A stretch of DNA of 64,000 nt from Flavobacteriaceae bacterium HL-DH10 (GCA_031826515.1 CP134536.1:2858501-2922500); one strand, 5' to 3'; numbered from the stretch's first letter, positions 55,792 through 64,000 are shown. Numbers and translations are program-made. The notes: generated by a model not told the origin, from the letters alone.

Positions 55792-57372
55792 ATGAGTAAA
55801 AGAGTATTTGTATTGTTAATCGTTTTAATGAGTTTATCGCTTATAGGTATTATATCTGTGCAGGCTTATTATATAAACGATTCGGTTCAAAATGAAAAGG
55901 AGCGCTTTAAATATAACGTAAAGAAGTCTTTAAGTTATGTCTCTAATACAATTGAGGAAAGAGAGTTTGATAATTATTTTCAAATATATCAACAATTAGA
56001 TAATAAGAAAAAATCAGATTCAACAATTGTCTCTCAATTATTTTTCATTCAGACAAATAAGAGAACCAATGAAACCTTGTTTTACAGTCAAGGGGTTTTA
56101 GAAGAAAATTATAAACTATCTTCTTCATTATTAGATGCTGGTATCGATAATGATTCTTTATTCAATTTAAAATCATTGAATCAAGAATCTAAAATTGAAA
56201 TTTTTCAAAATTCAGATTTAAAAGATAAAGATTTTAAGCAGAGCCCTATTACAAGAATTACTAATAGTGGTCCAATTTTAGAGGAAAATAAAAAGTATTT
56301 TGAAAAGAATTTTAAACAAGTTTTAAAAAGAAAACCAATATATAAAAGAGTTTCTGAAGAAGAAATAAAAACATTATTATTTAAAAAATTAACCGAAAAT
56401 GATATTGATATAGATTATGAGTTTGCTATTTATAGTAATGATTTAGCAACAAAAGTACAAAGTGATAATTTTGAGAATGATGTAGAATCAACTTTTAGTA
56501 CACCAATTTTTTATGATGATACTAACCAAACACCTTATAAACTTTTGGTTAATTTCCCTGGAGATGGAAAATACATTTTGTCATCTGTAATAAAAATGAT
56601 ATTGTTATCGGTGGTTTTTACATTAATCATTATAATAGCTTATACCAGTTCATTATATCAATTAATTAAGCAAAGAAAAATATCTGAAATAAAAACAGAT
56701 TTTATAAATAACATGACGCATGAATTTAAAACACCAATAGCCACAATAAATTTGGCTTTAGATTCTATTAAGAATCCTAAAATTATTGGTGATAAAGACA
56801 AAGTTTTGCGTTATCTTAACATGATAAAAGAGGAAAATAAACGAATGCATGCGCAGGTTGAAAACGTTTTAAGAATCTCTAAACTAGAAAAAAACGAATT
56901 AAATATTAGTAAAGATAGAGTTAATTTACACGATTTAATTCTAGATGCAATAACACATGTAGAGCTTATAATTGAAGATAGACAAGGCTATATAAAAACA
57001 TTTTTAAATGCAGAGAATTCATCCTTTTTAGCAAATGAAACTCACTTTACTAATGTAATAGTAAATATTTTGGATAATGCTATAAAATATTCTCCAAATG
57101 CACCAAAAATAGAAGTGTATACAGAAAATGTTGGAAACAATATTATATTAAAAATAAAAGATCATGGTAGCGGTATGAGTAAAGCTGCCTTAAAACGTGT
57201 GTTCGAAAAATTTTATAGAGAGCATACTGGAAATATACATAACGTAAAAGGACACGGTCTAGGTCTTGCGTATGTGAAAAGAATTGTAGACGATCATCAA
57301 GGTCATGTGTCTGCAGAGAGTGAAAAAGATAACGGAAGTACATTTACAATTAAACTTCCAATAATAACATAA
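55792..57372 (+). CDS. Sensor histidine kinase (RprX-like)
   Basis: A 526-residue kinase with two membrane helices (about residues 5-28 and 262-285) around a periplasmic sensor domain of about 235 residues. The H-box is NNMTHEFKTPIATINLALDS, N-box NVIVNILDNAIKYS, G1 KDHGSGMS and G2 GHGLGLAYVKR. It phosphorylates the response regulator encoded 2 bp downstream. No recognised sensor fold; the signal is unknown. Confidence 0.94.
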   Translation: MSKRVFVLLIVLMSLSLIGIISVQAYYINDSVQNEKERFKYNVKKSLSYVSNTIEEREFDNYFQIYQQLDNKKKSDSTIVSQLFFIQTNKRTNETLFYSQGVLEENYKLSSSLLDAGIDNDSLFNLKSLNQESKIEIFQNSDLKDKDFKQSPITRITNSGPILEENKKYFEKNFKQVLKRKPIYKRVSEEEIKTLLFKKLTENDIDIDYEFAIYSNDLATKVQSDNFENDVESTFSTPIFYDDTNQTPYKLLVNFPGDGKYILSSVIKMILLSVVFTLIIIIAYTSSLYQLIKQRKISEIKTDFINNMTHEFKTPIATINLALDSIKNPKIIGDKDKVLRYLNMIKEENKRMHAQVENVLRISKLEKNELNISKDRVNLHDLILDAITHVELIIEDRQGYIKTFLNAENSSFLANETHFTNVIVNILDNAIKYSPNAPKIEVYTENVGNNIILKIKDHGSGMSKAALKRVFEKFYREHTGNIHNVKGHGLGLAYVKRIVDDHQGHVSAESEKDNGSTFTIKLPIIT

Positions 57373-57374
57373 CT

Positions 57375-58076
57375 ATGGAAGCACAAAACAAGAAAATTTT
57401 ATTAGTTGAAGACGATCCAAACTTCGGTACTGTTCTTAAAGATTATTTAATGATGAACGATTACGATGTTGTTCATGCGAAAAATGGGATGGAAGGATTT
57501 GAAAAGTTTAAAAAAGACGATTTCGATTTGTGTATTCTAGATGTTATGATGCCTTATAAAGACGGATTTACATTGGCTAAAGAAATTCGCGAAAAAAACA
57601 CCGATATTCCTATTGTGTTTTTAACAGCAAAAACCATGAAAGAAGATGTTTTAAAAGGCTATAAAGTTGGAGCAGATGATTATTTAAATAAACCCTTTGA
57701 TAGCGAAGTGCTGTTGATGAAATTAAAAGCTATTATACAGCGTAAGGCAACAGAAACCATATCTGATAGCAAACAGTTTGAATTTAAAATAGGGCGTTTC
57801 GATTTAAATTCTAAATTACGTTTTTTAAAATTTGATGGAGGAGAACCTATTAAATTATCGCCAAAAGAAAATGAGTTATTACGTTTATTAGCGTTACATG
57901 AAAACGATTTAATGCCTCGTGAATTAGCTTTAACTAAAATATGGAGAGACGATAATTATTTTACATCTCGTAGTATGGATGTGTATATTGCTAAATTACG
58001 TAAGTACTTAAAACTAGACGACAAAGTAGAAATACTTAATATCCATGGCGAAGGTTTTAGATTAGTAGTTAACTAA
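57375..58076 (+). CDS. OmpR-family response regulator (RprY-like)
   Basis: A 233-residue protein. The receiver domain has the acidic pair in LLVEDDPNFG, the phospho-acceptor Asp in CILDVMMPYKDGF, Thr in VFLTAKT and Lys in LNKPFD. The winged-helix output domain (about 135-233) has LSPKENELLRLLA and SRSMDVYIAKLRKYL. Close in sequence pattern to RprY of Bacteroides. Regulon unknown. Confidence 0.94.
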   Translation: MEAQNKKILLVEDDPNFGTVLKDYLMMNDYDVVHAKNGMEGFEKFKKDDFDLCILDVMMPYKDGFTLAKEIREKNTDIPIVFLTAKTMKEDVLKGYKVGADDYLNKPFDSEVLLMKLKAIIQRKATETISDSKQFEFKIGRFDLNSKLRFLKFDGGEPIKLSPKENELLRLLALHENDLMPRELALTKIWRDDNYFTSRSMDVYIAKLRKYLKLDDKVEILNIHGEGFRLVVN

Positions 58077-58098
58077 AAATTCTAGTACATAATATTCT

Positions 58099-58126
58099 AA
58101 AATCCAGCTTTTGCTGGATTTTTTTA
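58099..58126 (+). terminator. Intrinsic terminator after the response regulator
   Basis: AAAATCCAGC/GCTGGATTTT stem with a TTTT loop and a seven-T tract. Confidence 0.9.
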
Positions 58127-58158
58127 TGGATATGATTTTGTTGAAAATTTAAAGTGTC

Positions 58159-58289
58159 GTTTAACGTTGATGTATATGGAAAGTTCGTGTTTGTGTGCGA
58201 GGATTTTCCGAAGGAAAATCAGAAGCTAGCAAACGAGCAACTAACTTTGGTTTAGCTAAAACTAGCAATTTTTTTAAACGTTGTTAGGC
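58159..58289. repeat. Long attC-like hairpin element, locus B
   Basis: The 131-bp element starts GTTTAAC (58159-58165) and ends GTTAGGC (58283-58289), and has the same internal perfect hairpin GATTTTCC-GAA-GGAAAATC (58202-58220) as locus A. About 90 percent identical by eye to 16314-16446, with the differences concentrated at the inner end. Homology stops 2-3 bp outside GTTTAAC. Confidence 0.65.
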
Positions 58290-58582
58290 ACAGTATTTTA
58301 TCTTTAAATATTCTGTAGTCAGAAAATAAGACTTATTAAATATTATACTGTCTTTTCCTTTTTCGATAAATTCAGGTGTTTAATTACAATTTAGACATTT
58401 TTTTCATCTATTTTATGCAAAATAATGACATTTCCTTTTTAATTTTCAATCTGTCAATTTCAGATTTGTTCTTGCTTGTATTATTATTATTATTATTTAA
58501 ATCATTCAAAAAGTAAAAAAAACATTAGTTAGTAAAAATCGTAATTATTTTCTAATTTTAATAATTCTATTAAACTAGTTTT
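58290..58582. other. Left part of cassette B with decayed minus-strand coding remnants
   Basis: On the minus strand one frame reads TPEFIEKGKDSIIFNKSYF and on to KIKYCA, with its TAA inside the core GCCTAAC. Another frame reads SKNKSEIDRLKIKKEMSLF before a stop. They are in different frames with stops between, as expected of a decayed gene. An ATT microsatellite (about 58479-58497) is present. No clear promoter for the cyclase gene was found, only AT-rich sequence. Confidence 0.35.
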
Positions 58583-59908
58583 ATGCCTATCATTAAAAAA
58601 CCAAATATTACGTATACAGGGATTAACCAAGAAATAGTATTAGATGATCCGAATGCTACACTTCTAGATTGTTCCATAATGAACCAAATACCCCACCTTC
58701 ATGAATGTGGAGGGAATGGACGATGTACTACCTGTCGCATTAGAGTTATTGAAGGTCATAACAACTTAACTCCTAGAACACTAATAGAAAAAGAAACCAC
58801 ACGTATTCGGAAATGGGATCCGTCAATTAGATTAGCATGCCAGTGTTATGCAAAAGACGATGTAAGTATAGAGCGATTGGTTTGGACCAGTTCTGAAGTT
58901 AATCAACTGCAATTAGAAACTGTTCCTGATGGAGTTGCCGAAGAAAGAGCTATTGCCATTTTGTTTTGTGATATTCGTGGATTTACTAAAATAGTCTCAG
59001 AGAATAACACATTTGATATTGCTCACATATTAAACCGATTCTATACGGTTCTTGGCGATCCTATTTTAATTAACAACGGTATTATTTACCAATATGTTGG
59101 GGATGAAATTGTAGGTTTATTTGGAGTGTCTGGTGGTATGCGAGACAAGAATTGTAAAGATGCTATTCGAGCCGCCTTAGGTATGCAATATGCGATTAAA
59201 AGGCTTAATCATACGGAATTGGTCGATTTTGATATTAACATTAAAATGGGGATTGGAATAAATTTCGGTAAGGCTTATATTGGTCATTTAGGTCATCCCA
59301 AGCATAAACAATTTGCTGTTGTAGGTGATCCTGTCAATACTGCAAGTAGGATACAATCTTTTAATAAAGAGGTTAAAACAAGTATATTGATTTCGGATTC
59401 TATTTATCGAGGGGTTCCAAAAGACACATTAGATATTGGCCAAGAATTTAGTAATCAAATGGCAGGACATGAGCATCAAACCAAGATATATGAGTTAAAA
59501 GGATTTAAAGAAATGGATGTTCAACTTCAATTGCAGTGCTCATTGGACTATTTGTTGAGAAATGAGGAAGAATTCGCTTCTAAATTTTACGATAGAGTTT
59601 TTGAAAAAGCTCCAGAAGTGAGATTGTTATTTAAAAAAAATATGACTTCACAAGGAAGACTTTTAACACATATGCTTGGAGGAATTGTTTATTCGATGAG
59701 TAGACCAGATCATTTAAAAATGGGATTAAAATTACTTGGTGAAAGTCATTCTCGCTACGGAGTACGTAAAGAACATTATCCAATCGTATTGTCGTCCCTT
59801 CTTGAGACAATTGAAGAAGAGCTTGGAGAAATGTATTCAGGACAATTACTATCTGCTTGGGAACAAGCACTGACTATAATAACTTCAGAAATGAAAAAGT
59901 ACGCCTAG
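58583..59908 (+). CDS. Ferredoxin-nucleotide cyclase-globin fusion protein
   Basis: The 441-residue protein has three domains. Residues 1-100: 2Fe-2S ferredoxin with Cys42, Cys48, Cys51 and Cys86 (ECGGNGRCTTC; LACQC). Residues 110-300: class III cyclase with metal Asp120 (FCDIRGFT) and Asp164 (YVGDE), and Asn252/Arg256 (VNTASR). Residues 310-441: globin with likely proximal His379 (LGESHSRYG). The base-specifying Lys is Gln160 and the Asp/Thr is Ala245, so ATP or GTP use is unclear. It may couple redox or O2/NO sensing to cyclic nucleotide output. It lies inside cassette-like locus B. Confidence 0.9.
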   Translation: MPIIKKPNITYTGINQEIVLDDPNATLLDCSIMNQIPHLHECGGNGRCTTCRIRVIEGHNNLTPRTLIEKETTRIRKWDPSIRLACQCYAKDDVSIERLVWTSSEVNQLQLETVPDGVAEERAIAILFCDIRGFTKIVSENNTFDIAHILNRFYTVLGDPILINNGIIYQYVGDEIVGLFGVSGGMRDKNCKDAIRAALGMQYAIKRLNHTELVDFDINIKMGIGINFGKAYIGHLGHPKHKQFAVVGDPVNTASRIQSFNKEVKTSILISDSIYRGVPKDTLDIGQEFSNQMAGHEHQTKIYELKGFKEMDVQLQLQCSLDYLLRNEEEFASKFYDRVFEKAPEVRLLFKKNMTSQGRLLTHMLGGIVYSMSRPDHLKMGLKLLGESHSRYGVRKEHYPIVLSSLLETIEEELGEMYSGQLLSAWEQALTIITSEMKKYA

Positions 59909-59998
59909 CAAAAGAGTTCTGTTACGTCTAATTAATTTGGATCAATGTTACTAATAGAAAACGAGTAGATATTTTTTGTTACACTATTTTATTATTGT
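59909..59998. other. Gap between the cyclase gene and the short hairpin element
   Basis: AT-rich, no ORF or clear terminator. Its last bases TATTGT join the core GCCTAAC to complete an inverted repeat (TATTGTGCCTAAC) with the left inner end (GTTAGGCACAGTA), 12 of 13 bases. Confidence 0.4.
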
Positions 59999-60050
59999 GC
60001 CTAACGACTTGATATGAAATCGTTTTAATATTTTATATCTAATGTTAAAC
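59999..60050. repeat. Short attC-like hairpin element, locus B
   Basis: Runs from GCCTAAC (59999-60005) to GTTAAAC (60044-60050), with GATATGAAA/TTTTATATC arms around an 11-nt loop. It differs from the 17852-17903 copy at only a few bases, including the core second base (GCC versus GGC). Homology continues about 30 bp to the right. Confidence 0.65.
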
Positions 60051-60115
60051 GAAGTTAGCTATTTTTTCTGACGAAGTCAAATAGGGAGATAAACCTTCGG
60101 CTGTAAAAAAAGTCA

Positions 60116-60772
60116 TTAGATTCGTTTACTCAACCAATCTTTAAGCTCATAAAAATTTTGTGGTGCTACGCCATGTCCTACAGGGAATTCGGAGTATTTA
60201 TGAGCAATGTTTAAGCTTTTTAAAAACGGAGGCGTTTGTTGTGCCCATTGCACAGGGATTACCTGATCTACACTACCATGAGAACAGTAAAAGTCTAAAT
60301 TCGAATAGTCTTTTTGGTTGATATCATCAGGGAATATATCTTGATTGATATAACCACTTAAAGCCACCACGTTTTTAACTTTTTCAGGATATGTTAACGC
60401 CACAGCATAGCTTAAAATACTACCTTGACTAAATCCTAAAAGGGAGACATTGTTTTTATTAACAGGATATGCTGCAATGGCTTCATCAATAAATTTAGCT
60501 ATTAAATCGCGTGATTCTTTTGCCTGTTCGTTATCGTTCCATTTGCCTTTTTCGGCATCAAAATTAATAGCATACCAAGCATTTCCGTAAGGCTGCATGG
60601 TGTAAGGCGCTTTAACAGAGATAATGAAGAGTTCTTCTGGTAATTCGTTTGCAAATGAAAACAAATCGTTCTCATCGCTTCCGTAACCATGAAGCATGAT
60701 TAATAAAGGTGCATTTTCAATTAAAGAAGATTTACGAATAATATGTTGTAACGACAGTGCTGTATTTACCAT
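60116..60772 (-). CDS. Alpha/beta hydrolase, phospholipase/carboxylesterase family
   Basis: A 218-residue serine hydrolase: oxyanion region LIMLHGYGSDENDLF, nucleophile in LLGFSQGSI, Asp in GSVDQVIPVQWA and His in FPVGHGVAP. Typical of cytosolic carboxylesterase/acyl-protein-thioesterase-like enzymes. Last gene of a four-gene minus-strand operon; 3 bp separate it from the DUF4870-like gene. Confidence 0.9.
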   Translation of the reverse strand: MVNTALSLQHIIRKSSLIENAPLLIMLHGYGSDENDLFSFANELPEELFIISVKAPYTMQPYGNAWYAINFDAEKGKWNDNEQAKESRDLIAKFIDEAIAAYPVNKNNVSLLGFSQGSILSYAVALTYPEKVKNVVALSGYINQDIFPDDINQKDYSNLDFYCSHGSVDQVIPVQWAQQTPPFLKSLNIAHKYSEFPVGHGVAPQNFYELKDWLSKRI

Positions 60773-60775
60773 GTT

Positions 60776-61114
60776 TTAGTTGTCTAAGTTTTTAAAAAGT
60801 TTTTGATAGAATGCTCCAACTAAAGGAACTTCTTGTGCTTTTCTGCCAAGAGCACCTGTAAATCCGTAAATGAAAAGTACTGCAAAAAACACATAAAAAC
60901 CAATGGAAATCATCCAATTATCAAAGCTTCCAATAGGGTAGCCTAAAGCCCAAAAAGTAAGCCATAAACCTAAAGATTGTCTAATATGGAAACTAGCAAA
61001 GTCACTTTTCTTATCGTCTTCTTTGTTTAAATAAAAAGCAATGATTACACCTATAATAGTTAAATAACTAATAATGGCATTTTTACGTCCTCTTTCGATA
61101 TCTTGTTCTGTCAT
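60776..61114 (-). CDS. DUF4870/Tic20-like small membrane protein
   Basis: A 112-residue protein with about three hydrophobic helices. KSDFASFHIRQSLGLWLTFW is the FHxRQ motif of the DUF4870/Tic20-like family. Function is unknown. It lies 4 bp downstream of the dihydroorotase-like gene and 3 bp upstream of the hydrolase gene. Confidence 0.8.
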   Translation of the reverse strand: MTEQDIERGRKNAIISYLTIIGVIIAFYLNKEDDKKSDFASFHIRQSLGLWLTFWALGYPIGSFDNWMISIGFYVFFAVLFIYGFTGALGRKAQEVPLVGAFYQKLFKNLDN

Positions 61115-61118
61115 TATT

Positions 61119-62372
61119 TTAATTTAAAGCTATGTTGTTGTTTGCAATAATACCATAAACTTGTCCTTTTAAAACCTCACCTTCAAAAATGGCGTTTTTA
61201 GATTTTGAGACTATATTTTTTGTTGAAAATGTATATTTCGTATCTGGATTAAAAAGTGATATGTTCACTTTGTTTCCTATGTTTATAGGGGTGGTTTCTA
61301 TTCCAAATCTAGTTTTTCCTTTGCTTAAAAGTTCTATGGTTTTCTTTATGGTAAATATAGATTGAAGCGCACCAAAAGCACTTTCTAATCCAATAGTACC
61401 ATAAGCGGCATGGTCAAATTCTATTTTCTTGTGTTCAATATCAATAGGATTGTGGTCGCTTGTTACCATATCTATAGTGCCGTCTTTTATACCTTCAATT
61501 AAGGCGTCTACATCTGTTTGGGTGCGAAGAGGTGGCAAAACTTTAAAATGTGTATTAAAATCGTTTAATACATCGTCAGTGAAATATAAATTATGAATAG
61601 CGACGCTACAACTTACGTTTAATTTCTTCTTTTTTGCTTCTCTTATTAATGCAACCGATTTTGCAGTAGAAATGGTTGGAATATGTAATTTACCTTCTGT
61701 GTATTCTAATAGAAATAAATCGCGAGCAATTTGTAATTCTTCAGCAAGTGACGGGTTTCCTTTAAGTCCAAGTGTTGTACTAGTAATATGCTCGTTCATA
61801 ACACCATGACCAGCTATTTTGTTTTCCTGAGGAAATGAGCAAACTAATCCATTAAAATTACTAGCGTATTGCAAAGCAATTTTCATGAGATTGGGATTGC
61901 TAATAGGTTTTTGGTAATCTGAAAAAGCCACTGCACCCGCTGTATTCATATCGTAAAGTTCGGCTAAATCAATACCTTGGCTGCCAACAGTTAGCGCCCC
62001 AATGGGTAATAAGGTTACTGCGTTATTACTGGCTTTAGAATTAACAAAAGTAATATCGGAATTAGAATCTATTACCGGATTGGTGTTCGCATTCATAGCA
62101 ACGGTTGTAAAACCAGAAGCTGCGGCTGTTTTAAGTCCGTTCTTTATGGTGTCACGCTCTTCAAAACCAGGCTCTCCAAAACAAACACTACTATCAAACC
62201 ATCCTTGAGATATATGGAGGTTTTCTAATGCTATTTCTTGATAATTGTTAGGGTTTTTAATCGTGCTGGCAATCTTAGTAATCACACCATTTTCAATTAA
62301 TAAATCTTGAGTTGTATTATGAAACTCGCTTTTAGAATCTATAATTGTGGCAGACTTTATAAGTATGTTCAT
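61119..62372 (-). CDS. Dihydroorotase-like amidohydrolase lacking the HxH metal motif
   Basis: A 417-residue amidohydrolase of the class I dihydroorotase type. Where active enzymes have DxHxHxREPG, this has D60-S-S-V-C-F-G-E-P-G, so both histidines are replaced (Ser62, Cys64). Later motifs are kept: TSDHNPID, and ERDTIKNGLKTAAASGFTTV. This recalls inactive PyrC-like partners of aspartate carbamoyltransferase. It overlaps the BatA-domain gene (ATGA). Catalytic activity is doubtful. Confidence 0.85.
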   Translation of the reverse strand: MNILIKSATIIDSKSEFHNTTQDLLIENGVITKIASTIKNPNNYQEIALENLHISQGWFDSSVCFGEPGFEERDTIKNGLKTAAASGFTTVAMNANTNPVIDSNSDITFVNSKASNNAVTLLPIGALTVGSQGIDLAELYDMNTAGAVAFSDYQKPISNPNLMKIALQYASNFNGLVCSFPQENKIAGHGVMNEHITSTTLGLKGNPSLAEELQIARDLFLLEYTEGKLHIPTISTAKSVALIREAKKKKLNVSCSVAIHNLYFTDDVLNDFNTHFKVLPPLRTQTDVDALIEGIKDGTIDMVTSDHNPIDIEHKKIEFDHAAYGTIGLESAFGALQSIFTIKKTIELLSKGKTRFGIETTPINIGNKVNISLFNPDTKYTFSTKNIVSKSKNAIFEGEVLKGQVYGIIANNNIALN

Positions 62373-64000
62373 TTAAAATATTTTAAGATGAGCATTTCAA
62401 TAATTAATAACGCTAATGCAAAAATAACAAACCATTTCCATAGCGCATTAATTTTTGTATCACTTTTTATGGTATCAAACGTTTTTGAGATAGAATTGCT
62501 AAGTATTATGTTTTTAATGTTAGATAGGTCTTTGTAAACTAAATCACTTTCAGTTCTGCTGTAATTATAACTTACGTTTTTTATCGTTGAATTATTATTT
62601 TTTACAGCGTAAATATTAGCGTCGTTAGGTGCCTCAGAAGTTTTTATAACAACTTTATTATTAAAATAACGCTGTTCTGGAATCATGTTAATAACCTTAG
62701 TTGTAAGCGATAAAACAGCATCTTGTTTTAGTTGTGTGCTTACATCAAATGTATTGTTTTTACCAATGGTGTAATATAATTCAGGAGTTTTAAAACTTTG
62801 CTTTCCAATATTATATAAAGTAGGAACAATTAAAGGAGAGTTTTTGAAATTTGAATTTTCGTTATTTAAAGCTGAAGTAAAAATATAAGCATAATTATTT
62901 TGAAATAAGAAGGGTTTGCCGTCTTCATATTTTAAGATGCTTGAAGCGTTATTTAAATTGGCATTAAAGTAGCTATTTACTTTTGGGTATTGAAAGTTGC
63001 TGACTTGCTTTTCAAATACGCCATTGTTGTATAATGGATGCGCATAATTAATAGTTGTGATGCGTTTTTCGGTTTGAATCACTTCATTAAAAGAAGCCTG
63101 ATAGTTTAATAATAGCGTATTATATGAGGTGTTCGTTATGTCTTTTGAAGGAATTATAATAATAGAACCTCCTTGATTCGTAAATGCTTTTAAAGCAGCT
63201 GTTAAAGCGTTTGGAATACTGCTCAATTCATTTAGAATAATAAGGTTTTGAGATTCTAATAGACTATAATTTAATTGATTTTCTGTTGTTGAAATATAAT
63301 TAAATTCATCATTTGTGTAAATGCGTTTTAAAAAGGAATCGTCTGTAGCGTTTAAAGCTAATACATTTATTTTAGATGTATTGTTGATGTTGAAAAACAA
63401 GGTGTTGTCAAACTGTAAGTTGGAGTCATTTATCGTTATTTTTCCGTTTATAATCGTATTAGCAGGAACAGAAAAAGTAGTGTTGGCTTCTTTAGTAATG
63501 GCTACCGAAGTTTTTGCTATTAAAGTGTCATTATTAAAGAGTGAAATGGGTAAGTTTTCAATGGGTGAGCCATTGTTTTTTAAAATAACTTTTAGGTTAA
63601 TAGCTCTTGCTGTTTTTTCAGAAATAAAAACGCTGTCAACAGAAATGTTATGAGTATTTACAGGTTGTAATTTTACAAAATGAATGTTTGTTAATGAATC
63701 TTTTTCAATAGTTAAAGGGGTGTTGTTTTCTTGAAAATCAGAAATCAGAATTAAGTTTTTTAAGCTATTTGTTTGTTTACTAAAAAGTGTGTTGCCTTTT
63801 AATAAAACAGCTTGTGTTGTTAAACTATTTGGTGAATAACTAAGTTGTAATAATTCATTTTTTATAGCATTAATAGTGGTGTTTTTAAAAACTTTATCGT
63901 TTGTAATTACCGACATATTTTCTGTTTCAGGAACATGACTAATAATATCTTGAATCGCACGCTTTAGTAATTCTCCCTGACTTCCTTTTGCTTGCGTACT
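62369..64000 (-). CDS. BatA-domain/VWA-like membrane protein, partial
   Basis: The frame remains open to the window edge (residues GELLKRAIQDIISHVPE precede the first internal ATG), so the N terminus with the expected BatA helices is outside. The visible part (about 543 residues) is a periplasmic beta-rich region with Ser/Thr/Asn-rich strands and an FTNQGGSIIIIPS segment, followed by a C-terminal membrane helix (WKWFVIFALALLIIEMLI). The family is common in Bacteroidota beside pyrC-like genes; function is unknown. Confidence 0.75.
   Translation of the reverse strand, partial: STQAKGSQGELLKRAIQDIISHVPETENMSVITNDKVFKNTTINAIKNELLQLSYSPNSLTTQAVLLKGNTLFSKQTNSLKNLILISDFQENNTPLTIEKDSLTNIHFVKLQPVNTHNISVDSVFISEKTARAINLKVILKNNGSPIENLPISLFNNDTLIAKTSVAITKEANTTFSVPANTIINGKITINDSNLQFDNTLFFNINNTSKINVLALNATDDSFLKRIYTNDEFNYISTTENQLNYSLLESQNLIILNELSSIPNALTAALKAFTNQGGSIIIIPSKDITNTSYNTLLLNYQASFNEVIQTEKRITTINYAHPLYNNGVFEKQVSNFQYPKVNSYFNANLNNASSILKYEDGKPFLFQNNYAYIFTSALNNENSNFKNSPLIVPTLYNIGKQSFKTPELYYTIGKNNTFDVSTQLKQDAVLSLTTKVINMIPEQRYFNNKVVIKTSEAPNDANIYAVKNNNSTIKNVSYNYSRTESDLVYKDLSNIKNIILSNSISKTFDTIKSDTKINALWKWFVIFALALLIIEMLILKYFK

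Noticed and set aside
58479-58497. ATT microsatellite as a phase-variation switch for the cyclase gene
   Set aside because: It is non-coding, about 85 bp before the start, and no promoter elements flank it in a way that spacing changes would matter.

Overview
The window looks like chromosome from a member of the Flavobacteriaceae (Bacteroidota). The DNA is strongly AT-rich. The gene set fits that clade: a PorV/PorQ-type outer-membrane protein, a DUF3276 PUR-domain protein, the long flavobacterial NusB, Bacteroidota-type RpoZ, DUF2279, DUF4835 and BatA-domain proteins. Several promoters carry the Bacteroidota -7 motif TAnnTTTG. No rRNA, tRNA, CRISPR array or prophage was seen. Genus cannot be settled from sequence alone.

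Layout. 1-4616: the end of a surface-polysaccharide cluster (two GT4 glycosyltransferases, an O-antigen polymerase/ligase-like membrane protein, a WcaJ-like initiating sugar-phosphate transferase). 4631-10834: envelope genes (DUF4105/Lnb-like, PorV-like, pssA, DUF808, LURP-one-related, an SPFH operon ending in an apparently frameshifted ribbon-helix-helix gene). 11038-16040: lptB-tatC-kdsD divergent from recQ. 16041-18108: a repeat-rich accessory island with an IS3-family element inside a cassette-like structure. 18109-26116: a cyclophilin-FKBP fusion, a YfiT-like protein, a GNAT enzyme, a thioredoxin-like protein, csaA, an ABC exporter, nusB and yajC. 26182-33636: cysK, an htrA-type protease, the dapF-GNAT-mltG-DUF2279 operon and a lysozyme-like protein. 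33668-42628: rsmI-like, LMW phosphatase, dnaA, thioesterase, yigZ/HAD/ribD/LEA-like genes, prmC-ligA. 42715-55714: 5'-nucleotidase split in two, dapA, bamD-rpoZ-coaBC-DUF4835-recN, fabI, GT2, YbbR-like, coaE. 55792-58076: an RprXY-like two-component system. 58077-60115: a second cassette-like locus carrying a ferredoxin-cyclase-globin fusion. 60116-64000: hydrolase, DUF4870-like protein, a dihydroorotase-like protein and a partial BatA-domain protein.

Most genes are conserved housekeeping genes in short operons. They serve cell-envelope building (LPS export, BamD, MltG, DapA/DapF, phosphatidylserine synthesis), DNA maintenance (DnaA, LigA, RecN, RecQ) and coenzyme A synthesis (CoaBC, CoaE).

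The most unusual feature is a pair of loci, 16314-17903 and 58159-60050. Each has a long hairpin element of about 131-133 bp at one side and a short 52-bp hairpin element at the other, shared between the loci, around unrelated contents. The 7-bp cores facing inward are complementary to each other within a locus (GTTAGCC/GGCTAAC in one, GTTAGGC/GCCTAAC in the other). The outward-facing cores are complementary too (GTTTAAC/GTTAAAC). This mosaic is what integron-type recombination at G|TT would leave if a cassette with its own attC-like site had inserted into a resident attC-like site. No integrase lies in the window, so this is a hypothesis resting on the repeat architecture.
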